A model generated the notes under the pieces. That model had not been told where the DNA came from. It was given only the letters and a program-made list of their open reading frames with translations, and did not search any database. Shown piece after piece: positions 8,068 through 14,958 of a stretch of 39,805 bases of DNA (position 1 is the first letter of the stretch; the number at the start of each line of letters is the position of its first letter). Origin of the DNA: Streptomyces yangpuensis (lineage in GTDB: Bacteria > Actinomycetota > Actinomycetes > Streptomycetales > Streptomycetaceae); contig NZ_LBMK01000003.1 of NCBI RefSeq assembly GCF_001005295.1, forward strand, positions 1,162,721 to 1,202,525, given 5' to 3'. A program made the translations under genes and the position numbers.

Positions 8068-8082
8068 CGTTCTGAGTAGGCT
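8054..8082 (+). promoter_or_regulatory. Predicted marR promoter, leaderless
   Basis: TTGATA (8054-8059), a 17-base spacer and TAGGCT (8077-8082) form a good promoter. The expected start of transcription, about 7 bases after the -10, falls on the A of the marR ATG at 8089. No Shine-Dalgarno sequence precedes that ATG, which agrees with a leaderless mRNA. Confidence 0.6.
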
Positions 8083-8088
8083 CCGGGT

Positions 8089-8526
8089 ATGAGCGAGACC
8101 GCCACCCCCGCCCCCACGAAGGTCCAGCTGCTGGAGCTGCTCGCCGCCATCGGCACCGCCCAGTGGCGCGAGTTCGCCGCAGCCGCGGCACAGCACGGCC
8201 TCACACCCACCCAGGCCCGCGTTCTCGCCCAGCTGGAGGGCCCCGTGCCCATGCGCGGCCTCGCCGTTCTGCTGGTCTGTGACGCCTCCAACGTGACGGG
8301 CATCGTGGACCGCCTCGAAGCCCGCGACCTGGTGCGCCGTGAACCGGACCCCCACGACCGGCGCGTCAAGAACGTCGTGGCCACGGACGCCGGCCGCCAG
8401 GTCATCCGGCGCGTACGGGAGGAGATGCAGGCGGCCCACGGCGCGCTCGACACCCTCGACGAGGCCGAGAGCGCGACGCTCTACGCCCTGCTGGCCCGCC
8501 TGCGCCCGTCGATGGAGAAGGGCTAA
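8089..8526 (+). CDS. MarR family transcriptional regulator
   Basis: A 145-residue winged-helix regulator. The N-terminal helix (KVQLLELLAAIGTAQWREF) serves dimerisation; the DNA-binding part runs from about 40 to 105, with LTPTQARVLAQLEGPVPMRG, the recognition helix in CDASNVTGIVDRLEARDLV and the wing RREPDPHDRRVKNV. MarR proteins dimerise on short inverted repeats and release on binding a ligand, commonly a phenolic or toxic compound. The three TTGA-N5-TCAAG sites just upstream, at its own promoter and at that of the MFS exporter, are its probable targets. Its stop overlaps the next start as TAATG, so the three rightward genes form one operon. Confidence 0.93.
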   Translation: MSETATPAPTKVQLLELLAAIGTAQWREFAAAAAQHGLTPTQARVLAQLEGPVPMRGLAVLLVCDASNVTGIVDRLEARDLVRREPDPHDRRVKNVVATDAGRQVIRRVREEMQAAHGALDTLDEAESATLYALLARLRPSMEKG

Positions 8527-8909
8527 TGTCGAGCCCCGTGGACACCCTTCAGACGATCAACGACGTGCCCGTCCTGATGTGCGCGGCCGAGGGCGGGACC
8601 ATCGCGGGTGAACGCGAGGCCCTGGACTTCATCGGAAACGCCTCCTACCAGGGCGCCGAATGGGCCGTCATCCCCGTCGAGCGGTTCGACGAGGCGTTCT
8701 TCCGGCTGAGCACCCGGGTCGCTGGCGAGATCATCCAGAAGTTCGTCCAGTACCGGGTGGGCATCGTCGTCCTCGGCGACATCTCCCGCCACACGGCCGC
8801 CAGCCCGGCGCTGCGGGACTTCGTCCGCGAGTGCAACCGGGGGCGCCAGACGTGGTTCCTCGCCGACACCGAGGAGCTGCGCGAGCGGCTGACCCGGGGC
8901 TCGGCGTGA
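8526..8909 (+). CDS. DUF4180 family protein
   Basis: A 127-residue protein starting MSSPVDTLQTINDVPVLMC. The segments EALDFIGNASYQGAEWAVIP, FRLSTRVAGEIIQKFVQYR, VGIVVLGDIS and TWFLADTEELRERL are those of DUF4180, a STAS-like alpha/beta family of unknown function usually found beside MarR-type or other regulators. There is no signal peptide or membrane segment, so it is cytoplasmic. The start overlaps the marR stop (TAATG) and its own stop overlaps the next start (GTGA), indicating translational coupling and equal production with both partners. Confidence 0.85.
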   Translation: MSSPVDTLQTINDVPVLMCAAEGGTIAGEREALDFIGNASYQGAEWAVIPVERFDEAFFRLSTRVAGEIIQKFVQYRVGIVVLGDISRHTAASPALRDFVRECNRGRQTWFLADTEELRERLTRGSA

Positions 8910-9484
8910 ACGGCGGCGGCGACATCCGCGTCCTGAGCGCGGCCGACCGGCCCGCCACGGTGTGGAAGAACGGCGGGGGAGTCACCCGCGAGATCGCCGC
9001 CTGGCCCGCGGACGCGGACATGGAATCGTTCCGCTGGCGGGCGAGCCTGGCCGAGGTGGCGGCGGACGGCCCCTTCTCGGTCTTCCCCGGGATCGACCGC
9101 ACCCTCACCCTCGCCGAGGGCGCGGGCATGGACCTCGTGGTGGCGGGCGCGCACCGGCTCGTGGACGAACGCTTCGTGCCGCAGGACTTCGCCGGGGACG
9201 AGCCGACCGACTGCCGGCTCCTCTCCGGTCCCGTCGTGAACTTCAACGTGATGTACCGCCGCGGCGCGGCCACGGCGGAGACCGCCGTCGTACGGGGCCG
9301 GCTCGGCCTGACTGCCGAACCCAGCGAGACCCTGCTGGTGGTCGCCCTGGACGGCACGGCGACGCTCGAAGCCCCATGGGGTCCGGGCCACGCCCTGGGC
9401 CCGTACGACGCGGCCCTGGTACGGGGCCCGTTCACCGGCCTCGTACGGACCGCCGGCCGCGCGGCCGTGGTCCGCCTCCGCTAG
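8906..9484 (+). CDS. HutD/Ves family cupin protein
   Basis: A 192-residue double-stranded beta-helix protein from a GTG at 8906 that overlaps the DUF4180 stop by GTGA. The N-terminal ATVWKNGGGVTREIAAWP and RWRASLAEVAADGPFSVFPG are the family signature of HutD (histidine utilisation accessory) and Ves (E. coli cold-and-stress protein). The later PVVNFNVMYRR also fits. Its biochemical role is unsettled even in model species; no other hut gene is in the window, so a link to histidine degradation is not supported here. It is the last gene of the marR operon and ends 15 bases from the convergent copper oxidase gene. Confidence 0.87.
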   Translation: MNGGGDIRVLSAADRPATVWKNGGGVTREIAAWPADADMESFRWRASLAEVAADGPFSVFPGIDRTLTLAEGAGMDLVVAGAHRLVDERFVPQDFAGDEPTDCRLLSGPVVNFNVMYRRGAATAETAVVRGRLGLTAEPSETLLVVALDGTATLEAPWGPGHALGPYDAALVRGPFTGLVRTAGRAAVVRLR

Positions 9485-9499
9485 TGCTGTGACGGCGGC

Positions 9500-11308
9500 T
9501 CAGCGGGCGCCGAGCTTGATCCATTTCGCGGTGCTCGGTACGCCCTTCGCGTCGAGCAGGAAGAGCATGTAGAGGCCGGGCGGGGCGTCGGCCGCGCCCG
9601 GCGGGGTCCGCAGCCCGATCCTGTCGCCCCGGACGCCGGTCATCCGCAGATCCAGGTGGCGCTGGCTGGTGTTCACCGAATGGGTGACGGTGGTCGGGGC
9701 GAGCAGGACGGCCCGCCGGGCGTCCTTCGCCGTCGAGCTGGACACCTCGAAGGCGGTGTCGTACGGCAGGTCGCCCGCCGGGACCCGGTCGAGCACCGGC
9801 CGGGCGCCCCGGTGCAGATAGGCCGGCTCGTAGAGCTCGATGCTCCCGTCCATCCCGTCCGTGATGTCGGGGTCGTTGGCGATCTGCTGGAGCTCGTCGC
9901 CGGTGACCATCATCCGGCCGTCCGGCAGGATCAGGGCGTTGGAGTGGTAGCCGCGGGGCAGCCGCTGGGCCGGCCCCAGCGTCCACCGGCCGCGCGCGTC
10001 GCGCAGTTCGATCTGCCGGTACTTCGGATCGGCCTTCGGGTTGAACGGGCCGTGTCCGTAGTCCCGGGTGTCCAGGGCCCCGTTCACGGTGATCAGCGTG
10101 CCGTCCGGCAGGATCAGGGTGCCGTCCTGGGTGCGGCCGAAGGCGCGGGGCTCCTCGGTGGTCCAGCGTCCGCCGGACAGCCGGTACGTGTGCGGGTCGC
10201 GCGGGTCGCCGCCGAGGACCAGGACGGAGTCCGGGCCCCGGAACCCGGCCGGCAGCGGGACGGCCGAGCCGTAGCCCCGGAAGTCGGCGGGCCGCCGCGG
10301 CAGGTCCCTGCGTACGTCCCCGACCGGGTCGAAGAGCCACTGCTGGTCCGCGTCGCGCCCGAGCCCGTAGATCATCCCGTCGCGCAGCGAGAAGAGGTGC
10401 GGGTAGTCGTTGCGGAAGGGGGCGTCCGAGCGGAGCCGCCCGGCGGGGACGCCGACCGGGATGTCGTACGGCCGCCAGGGCACGCGGTGTCCGAGCGCGG
10501 GGAAGCGCTCCACCACCGGGGTGGGGGTGCCCGTACCGCGCTCGGACTGGCCGGACATGATGACCTGCCGGCCGTCCGCGCCGGTCACGACCGAGGGGTA
10601 CCAGCGGCCGACCGCCATGTCGCGGTTGCGGAACCACTTCTCGGTCCACGGATCGAAGACGAAGGACAGCCTGGCGCCGCTGCCGCCCTTGCCGCCGACG
10701 TTGCCGCCGAAGACCCCGACCATCCCGTTGGGCAGGTAGGAGTGCCCGGCGCAGAAGAACGGCGCCGGGCGGGGGGAGTAGGTGCCGTCGGGCACCAGCA
10801 CCACCGGGGGCGGCACGTTCGTGAAGGCCCCCGCCCCGGTCCCCGCGGCGGGGTCCCACAGCCAGGCGCGGCCGGCGTTGGTCCGGCCGACGGTGTTCGT
10901 CGGCCCGGTCTCCTTCGTGGGGTCCGCCTCCACGCGCTCGAAGGAGAACAGCAGCACCTTGCCCGTGGGCAGCAGGGCCACGTGGACCCCGAAGTCGGGG
11001 GAGGGGAAGAACCGTGTGAAGCGGCCGAACCGGGCGGCGCCGAAACCGGCGTTGGCCCTGCGCTGGGACTCCTTCAGCGCCGCCAGGCTCGCCGTCCGCC
11101 TCGACTGCGGATACCCCTGGGTGCTCCTGGCCGCCTGGCGCAGCTGCGCGTGGGTGCGGGCGTGGTCCTCGCCCAGCACGGCGGCCTCGTCGCCGGTGTG
11201 GTGGACCGCCGCCCGGGCCGGCGCGGGCGGCGGCCCGGCCACCGGGAGGGTCAGGGCGGCGGCGAGCGCCAGCACCGACAGGACGGCGGACCGCGATGCG
11301 CGGGACAT
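9500..11308 (-). CDS. Secreted copper-radical oxidase (galactose/glyoxal oxidase family)
   Basis: A 602-residue protein. Residues 1-33 form a signal peptide (hydrophobic VLSVLALAAALTLPVAG, cleavage near ARA/AV). The body holds Kelch-type repeats, and the C-terminal domain (about 500-602) is the galactose-oxidase early-set/DUF1929 domain. The residues that build the copper site and the Cys-Tyr radical in this family can all be matched: Cys186 in FFCAGHSYLPNG, Tyr237 in GRWYP, Tyr454-His455 in PRGYHSNALILPDG and His543 in VTHSVN. So an active enzyme that oxidises an alcohol or aldehyde and releases hydrogen peroxide outside the cell is likely. The Streptomyces paralogue GlxA acts in hyphal glycan deposition with CslA; here no cslA-like gene is adjacent, so this may be a second, free secreted oxidase. 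Confidence 0.85.
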   Translation of the reverse strand: MSRASRSAVLSVLALAAALTLPVAGPPPAPARAAVHHTGDEAAVLGEDHARTHAQLRQAARSTQGYPQSRRTASLAALKESQRRANAGFGAARFGRFTRFFPSPDFGVHVALLPTGKVLLFSFERVEADPTKETGPTNTVGRTNAGRAWLWDPAAGTGAGAFTNVPPPVVLVPDGTYSPRPAPFFCAGHSYLPNGMVGVFGGNVGGKGGSGARLSFVFDPWTEKWFRNRDMAVGRWYPSVVTGADGRQVIMSGQSERGTGTPTPVVERFPALGHRVPWRPYDIPVGVPAGRLRSDAPFRNDYPHLFSLRDGMIYGLGRDADQQWLFDPVGDVRRDLPRRPADFRGYGSAVPLPAGFRGPDSVLVLGGDPRDPHTYRLSGGRWTTEEPRAFGRTQDGTLILPDGTLITVNGALDTRDYGHGPFNPKADPKYRQIELRDARGRWTLGPAQRLPRGYHSNALILPDGRMMVTGDELQQIANDPDITDGMDGSIELYEPAYLHRGARPVLDRVPAGDLPYDTAFEVSSSTAKDARRAVLLAPTTVTHSVNTSQRHLDLRMTGVRGDRIGLRTPPGAADAPPGLYMLFLLDAKGVPSTAKWIKLGAR

Positions 11309-11337
11309 GGGACTGACTCCTCACCGCAGAAGGGCCC

Positions 11338-11361
11338 GGTGCCGGGGCCGGCTCCGGCACC
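11338..11361 (-). other. Hairpin in the oxidase leader
   Basis: GGTGCCGG (11338-11345) pairs with CCGGCACC (11354-11361) around an 8-base loop, about 30 bases upstream of the oxidase ATG. It would sit in the 5' untranslated region; its role is unknown. Confidence 0.35.
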
Positions 11362-11387
11362 CGCTGATGCCCTGAAGGATCTCGGCG

Positions 11388-11393
11388 ATACTA
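11388..11393 (-). promoter_or_regulatory. Candidate -10 element for the oxidase gene
   Basis: TAGTAT on the minus strand, about 80 bases upstream of the oxidase start and in the only AT-containing patch nearby. No clear -35 hexamer was found at 16-19 bases. Confidence 0.35.
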
Positions 11394-11445
11394 GGACAAA
11401 GCGGAAGCGTGAGCGGTTGCGACCCGGCCCGACCGGTGCGTTCTC

Positions 11446-11505
11446 GGGGCCACTTGGGGCCACTTGGGGTGATGTGGGGCCACTGAGGTGACGTGGGGCC
11501 GTTCG
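11446..11505. repeat. Decamer direct-repeat array (GGGGCCACTT type)
   Basis: Successive 10-base units: GGGGCCACTT, GGGGCCACTT, GGGGTGATGT, GGGGCCACTG, AGGTGACGTG, GGGCCGTTCG. The first two are identical and the rest decay outward. The array lies between the divergent oxidase and DUF4360 genes. A 10-base period puts each unit on nearly the same face of the helix, which suits cooperative regulator binding. It is not an 11-base PHO-box pattern. Confidence 0.65.
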
Positions 11506-11619
11506 GCGGGTCGGTATATGGCGGTTTATCGTTTCTGCGGTGAACCGTTTCGGCCGTCAAGGTGAGAGCGCGTACCCGTCGACCCCATCCGCCCGCCGCC
11601 GACCGCTATCCATGTCGGT

Positions 11620-12285
11620 GTGATCAAGTCGCTCCGTACCGGTTTCACCGCAGCCGCCGTGACCGCAACGCTCGTCACGCTCAGCCCCTCCGCCGGGGCC
11701 TCCTCCTCCCCCTCCTCCCCCGCCGCCCCCGCCGACCGCGTGACCGTGGACATCGCCACGGTCAACGGATCGGGCTGCCGTCCCGGCAGCGCCGCCGTCG
11801 CCGTGTCACCCGACAACTCGGCCTTCACCGTCACCTACAGCGAGTACGTGGCCCAGGCCGGCGGCGGCGTCCCCGCCGTCGAGGGCCGCAAGAACTGCCT
11901 GCTGTCCCTCGTCGTGCACGTCCCGCAGGGCTACACCTACGCCATCGCCAAGGCCGACTACCGGGGCTTCGGCAGCCTGCAGCCGGGCGCGGTCGGCACG
12001 CAGAAGGCCAGCTACTACTTCCAGGGCATGAGCCAGACCGCCTACCGGACCCACCGGTTCGACGGCGCGCTCGACGACAACTGGCAGGCCACCGACACCA
12101 CGGGCATCGAGGCCCTGGTCTGGTCCCCGTGCGGCGAGCAGCGCAACTTCAACATCAACACCGAACTGCGCGCGGAGGTCGGCACGTCCGACCCGTCGAG
12201 GACCAGTTTCATGGCCCTTGACTCGACGGACGGCAGCATCAACAGCGTGTACCACTTCTCCTGGAAGCAGTGCCCGCAGCGCTGA
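11620..12285 (+). CDS. Secreted DUF4360 protein
   Basis: A 221-residue exported protein. The N-terminus (MIKSLRTGFTAAAVTATLVTLSPS) is a signal peptide with cleavage near GAS/SS. The mature part shows the DUF4360 pattern: VTVDIATVNGSGCRPGSAAV, then AVSPDNSAFTVTYSEYVAQ, then NCLLSLVVHVPQGYTYAI and YRGF. Cysteines at the NGSGC, KNC, SPCG and KQC positions probably form two disulfides. DUF4360 proteins are secreted by many actinomycetes and fungi; the function is unknown. The GTG at 11620 is the only start that keeps the signal peptide; no good ribosome binding site precedes it. It is divergent from the oxidase gene across the decamer array and ends at a clean hairpin. Confidence 0.87.
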   Translation: MIKSLRTGFTAAAVTATLVTLSPSAGASSSPSSPAAPADRVTVDIATVNGSGCRPGSAAVAVSPDNSAFTVTYSEYVAQAGGGVPAVEGRKNCLLSLVVHVPQGYTYAIAKADYRGFGSLQPGAVGTQKASYYFQGMSQTAYRTHRFDGALDDNWQATDTTGIEALVWSPCGEQRNFNINTELRAEVGTSDPSRTSFMALDSTDGSINSVYHFSWKQCPQR

Positions 12286-12295
12286 CCGTGCCGGA

Positions 12296-12320
12296 CCCGG
12301 GGCCCACGACGGGCCCCGGG
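12296..12320 (+). terminator. Hairpin terminator after the DUF4360 gene
   Basis: Perfect 10-bp stem CCCGGGGCCC / GGGCCCCGGG with a 5-base ACGAC loop, 10 bases past the stop. It lies between convergent genes and may serve both. Confidence 0.8.
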
Positions 12321-12341
12321 CCCGCCCGGGTTCCGCGTTCG

Positions 12342-12375
12342 CCCGTGTCGCGCGTCAGCCCGTGTCCCGCGTCAG
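12342..12375. repeat. 17-bp tandem duplication at the lacI stop
   Basis: CCCGTGTCGCGCGTCAG (12342-12358) and CCCGTGTCCCGCGTCAG (12359-12375), one mismatch. The second copy contains the stop of the leftward LacI gene, so a second in-phase-looking TGA context lies just beyond it. Confidence 0.6.
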
Positions 12376-13415
12376 CCCGACGCGCGCTGCACCAGAGCCG
12401 TCTCGGTGATCACCGGGCCCGGGACGGTCCGGCCCTCACGACCGTCGGCCAGCCGCTCCATCAGCAGCCGCGCCATCATCCTCCCCATGCCCTCGATGTC
12501 CTGACGCACCGTCGTGAGCGGCGGGTCGGCGCTCTCCGCCAGCGGTTCGGCATCGTCGAAGCCCACCACCGCCACCTCCCCGGGAACCGACCGGCCACGC
12601 TCCCGCAGTACGCGCAGCGCACCCGTCGCCATCAGGTCGTTGCCGGCGAAGACGGCGTCGATCGAGGGGTCCCGGTCGAGCAGTTCGGCCATCGCGCGGA
12701 CCCCTCCCGCCGCGGTGAAGTCCCCCACTGCGACCAGCTCGCGCCCGGCGGCCGGGAGCACGTCGTGGTAGCCGCTCAGCCGGTCGGCCGCCGACGTCTG
12801 GTCGAGCGGGCCGCAGATGTGCGCGATCCGCCGTCGGCCCTGCGCCAGCAGATGCCGTACGGCGTCCCGGGCGCCCCCGCGGTTGTCCGCGTCGACGTAC
12901 GTCACCCGGTCGTCCTCGCCGGGCCCGGGGGTCCAGCCGGGACGGCCGCCGTAGACCATGGGCATGCCCATGCGGGCGGCGATGGCGGGCAGCGGATCGT
13001 CCGTGTGCAGGGAGAAGGCGAGCGCCCCGTCGACATGGCCGCCGGCCAGGTACCGCTCGATGCGGTCGTAGTCGCAGCGGTCCTCCACCAGCAGCAGCAC
13101 CAGCTGGGTGTCGTGCGCCGTCAGCTCCTTGCTGATGCCGCGTATCTGACGGGAGAAGAAGGGGTCCGAGAAGATCCGGGCCTCGGGCTCGGGGATGATC
13201 ACCGCGACGGCGCCGGTGCGCCGGGTGACCAGCGTCCGCGCCGCGTGGTTCGGGATGTATCCCAGTTCCTGGATCGCCGTCTGCACCCGGTCCGCCAGAT
13301 GCGGGCGGACGCCGTCGCCGCCGTTGACCACGCGGGAGACCGTGGCCCTCGAAACGCCCGCGAGCGCCGCGACGGCCTCCAGGGTGGGGCGGCTGCCGGA
13401 ACGCGGTTCGGGCAC
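12372..13415 (-). CDS. LacI family transcriptional regulator
   Basis: A 347-residue repressor. The N-terminal helix-turn-helix with hinge is at about residues 10-62 (TLEAVAALAGVSRATVSRVV, then NHAARTLVTRRTGAVAVIIP), followed by a periplasmic-binding-protein-like sensor domain ending LVQRASG. Such proteins bind palindromes of the GAGAGC-GCTCTC kind and respond to a sugar. The GTG at 13415 follows GGAGGA by 6 bases. Direct neighbours are not sugar genes, so its target is not evident. One possibility within the window is the palindrome upstream of the GH16 glucanase 13 kb away, but nothing ties the two. It is transcribed after the GST-like gene in the same direction with a 58-base gap containing two TGATCAAC repeats (13429 and 13471). 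Confidence 0.92.
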   Translation of the reverse strand: MPEPRSGSRPTLEAVAALAGVSRATVSRVVNGGDGVRPHLADRVQTAIQELGYIPNHAARTLVTRRTGAVAVIIPEPEARIFSDPFFSRQIRGISKELTAHDTQLVLLLVEDRCDYDRIERYLAGGHVDGALAFSLHTDDPLPAIAARMGMPMVYGGRPGWTPGPGEDDRVTYVDADNRGGARDAVRHLLAQGRRRIAHICGPLDQTSAADRLSGYHDVLPAAGRELVAVGDFTAAGGVRAMAELLDRDPSIDAVFAGNDLMATGALRVLRERGRSVPGEVAVVGFDDAEPLAESADPPLTTVRQDIEGMGRMMARLLMERLADGREGRTVPGPVITETALVQRASG

Positions 13416-13473
13416 GTGATTTCCTCCATGATCAACAGGCGGTGGCCTCGCCGAACAGAAGGGTAACGGGTGA

Positions 13474-14502
13474 TCAACGCAGGGTGTGAGGTCGGGAGGC
13501 GAGCGGGGTGTGCTCCGGTGGTACGGCCTCCTGCGGGCGGACCGGCGCGGGCGGTGTGCCGTCGCCGAACGGACGGCCGCCGAGCGTCTCCCGGCGGTGC
13601 GGTACGAGCCAGTCGGTCAGGTCCGGCCCGGCGGGCACGATCCCGGTCGGGTTGATGTCGTCGTGGACCAGGAAGTAGTGCCGCTTGATGTGATCAAAGT
13701 CCACGGTGTCGCCGAACCCGGGGGTCTGGAACAGGTCCCGCGCGTAGGCCCACAGCACCGGTGACTCGGACAGCTTGCGCCGGTTGCACTTGAAGTGGCC
13801 GTGGTAGACGGCGTCGAAGCGCACGAGGGTGGTGAACAGCCGCACGTCCGCCTCGGTGATGGTGTCACCCACCAGGTAGCGGGACGCCGCGAGCCGCTCG
13901 CCGAGCAGGTCCAGACGGGCGAACAGCCGCTCGTACGCCGCCGCGTAGGCCTCCTGCGACCCGGCGAACCCGGCGCGGTAGACGCCGTTGTTCACCTCCT
14001 CGTAGACCACCTCGTTCACCGCGTCGATCTCCGGTCGCAGCGCCCGCGGATACAGGTCGGGGGCTCCCGCACAGTGGTACGCCGTCCACTCCGTCGACAT
14101 GTCGAGCGTGATCCGCGCGAAGTCGTTGGTGACCACCCGGCCGGTCGGCACGTCGACGATCGCGGGCACCGTGACACCCCGGTCGTAAACCGGGTCGCGG
14201 GCCAGGTAGGCCTCCTGGAGCCGCTCGATGCCGAGCACGGGATCGCGGCCGCCCGGGTCCATGCCGAAGGTCCAGCTGCGGTCGTCCTGGGTGGGGCCCG
14301 CCACGGCCATGGGCAGGGCCTCCTCCAGCCCGAGGAGCCGCCGTACGATGACGGCCCGGCTCGCCCACGGGCAGGCCCGGGCCACCACCAGCCGGTAGCG
14401 GCCGGCCTCCACCCGGAACCCATCACGCCCGTCGGCCGTGATCCGCGTGGTGAGGTACCGGCTGTCGCGCGTGTACTCCCGGCCGGGACTCACGTACCTC
14501 AT
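13474..14502 (-). CDS. Glutathionyl-hydroquinone-reductase-like GST (ECM4/YqjG family)
   Basis: A 342-residue thioredoxin-fold/GST protein. The active-site motif ACPWASRA (near residues 43-50) with Cys followed by Pro-Trp is the hallmark of xenobiotic-reductase GSTs that remove glutathione from hydroquinone conjugates through that cysteine. Supporting segments are RSWTFGMDPGG, VPAIVDVPTGRVVTNDFARI, LDLLGERLAASRYLVGDTIT and KRHYFLVHDDINPTGIVPAG. Streptomycetes make mycothiol rather than glutathione, so the physiological conjugate may differ; this is inference. It is the last gene of a four-gene leftward operon: its ATG lies 9 bases after the PRC-barrel stop, with GAGGGG as ribosome binding site. 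Confidence 0.88.
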   Translation of the reverse strand: MRYVSPGREYTRDSRYLTTRITADGRDGFRVEAGRYRLVVARACPWASRAVIVRRLLGLEEALPMAVAGPTQDDRSWTFGMDPGGRDPVLGIERLQEAYLARDPVYDRGVTVPAIVDVPTGRVVTNDFARITLDMSTEWTAYHCAGAPDLYPRALRPEIDAVNEVVYEEVNNGVYRAGFAGSQEAYAAAYERLFARLDLLGERLAASRYLVGDTITEADVRLFTTLVRFDAVYHGHFKCNRRKLSESPVLWAYARDLFQTPGFGDTVDFDHIKRHYFLVHDDINPTGIVPAGPDLTDWLVPHRRETLGGRPFGDGTPPAPVRPQEAVPPEHTPLASRPHTLR

Positions 14503-14511
14503 GGGCGCCCC

Positions 14512-14865
14512 TCACATGTGGGACTGGCCGTAGTAGTGGCCGAAGCGGTCCATGAAGTTCGGTTCGCCGGCGTACTTGGCCTCGTCGTAGTCGGGTGCGT
14601 TCTTGATCTGCTCCTTGGTCAGGTTGAGGTAGACCTTCTCCTCGGCCGCGTCGATGCGTTCGACGGTGCCCGCCGGGAGCAGGACGTGCTTGCCGAAGAT
14701 CCAGACGCCCGTGTCGACGACGATGTGGGAGGCCTGGAAGTCCGCCGAGTGCTTGTCCACCTTCCCGATGGGGCCGTCGGTCGCCTCGACCTTGTAGCCG
14801 ACGAGATCGATGCCGCTGTGGTGGCCGGAACCCTCGTGGTATCCCCAGATGTCCTTCTCGGTCAC
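14512..14865 (-). CDS. PRC-barrel domain protein
   Basis: A 117-residue protein starting MTEKDIWGYHEGSGHHSG. The PRC-barrel core is DLVGYKVEATDGPIGKVDKH with SHIVVDTGVWIFGKHVLLPA and VERIDAAEEKVYLNLTKEQI, about residues 18-85; the tail holds Tyr- and His-rich YGQSHM. PRC barrels are small beta-barrels found in photosynthetic reaction centres, RimM and many stress-related soluble proteins of actinobacteria. The role here is unknown; its operon partners and sigma-B-like promoter suggest a stress setting. Upstream, between this gene and the preceding one, lies an array of short tandem repeats. Confidence 0.88.
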   Translation of the reverse strand: MTEKDIWGYHEGSGHHSGIDLVGYKVEATDGPIGKVDKHSADFQASHIVVDTGVWIFGKHVLLPAGTVERIDAAEEKVYLNLTKEQIKNAPDYDEAKYAGEPNFMDRFGHYYGQSHM

Positions 14866-14880
14866 GGCTCTCGCCTCTCT

Positions 14881-14944
14881 CGTGGCGGTACGTGGCGGTA
14901 CGTGTACGTGTACGGGTGCCGGTGCCGGTGCCGGTGCCGGTGCC
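14881..14944. repeat. Compound short tandem repeat upstream of the PRC-barrel gene
   Basis: Two copies of CGTGGCGGTA (14881-14900), then CGTGTACGTGTAC, then five perfect copies of GGTGCC (14915-14944). It occupies most of the 93-base gap between two same-direction genes, so changes in copy number would alter the spacing or leader of the PRC-barrel and GST genes. Confidence 0.75.
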
Positions 14945-14958
14945 TGGGCCCGGGCCGG

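Noticed and set aside
9656..11491. Rightward frame of 611 codons opposite the copper oxidase
   Set aside because: Antisense shadow; the leftward frame has a signal peptide and all active-site residues.
11446..11505. PHO boxes or a CRISPR array in the decamer repeats
   Set aside because: The period is 10, not the 11 of PHO boxes, the unit differs, and there are no spacers of CRISPR length.
13429..13478. TGATCAAC direct repeats as LacI autoregulatory sites
   Set aside because: Only 8 bases long, one copy overlaps the stop of the GST gene, and they are not palindromes of the LacI operator kind.
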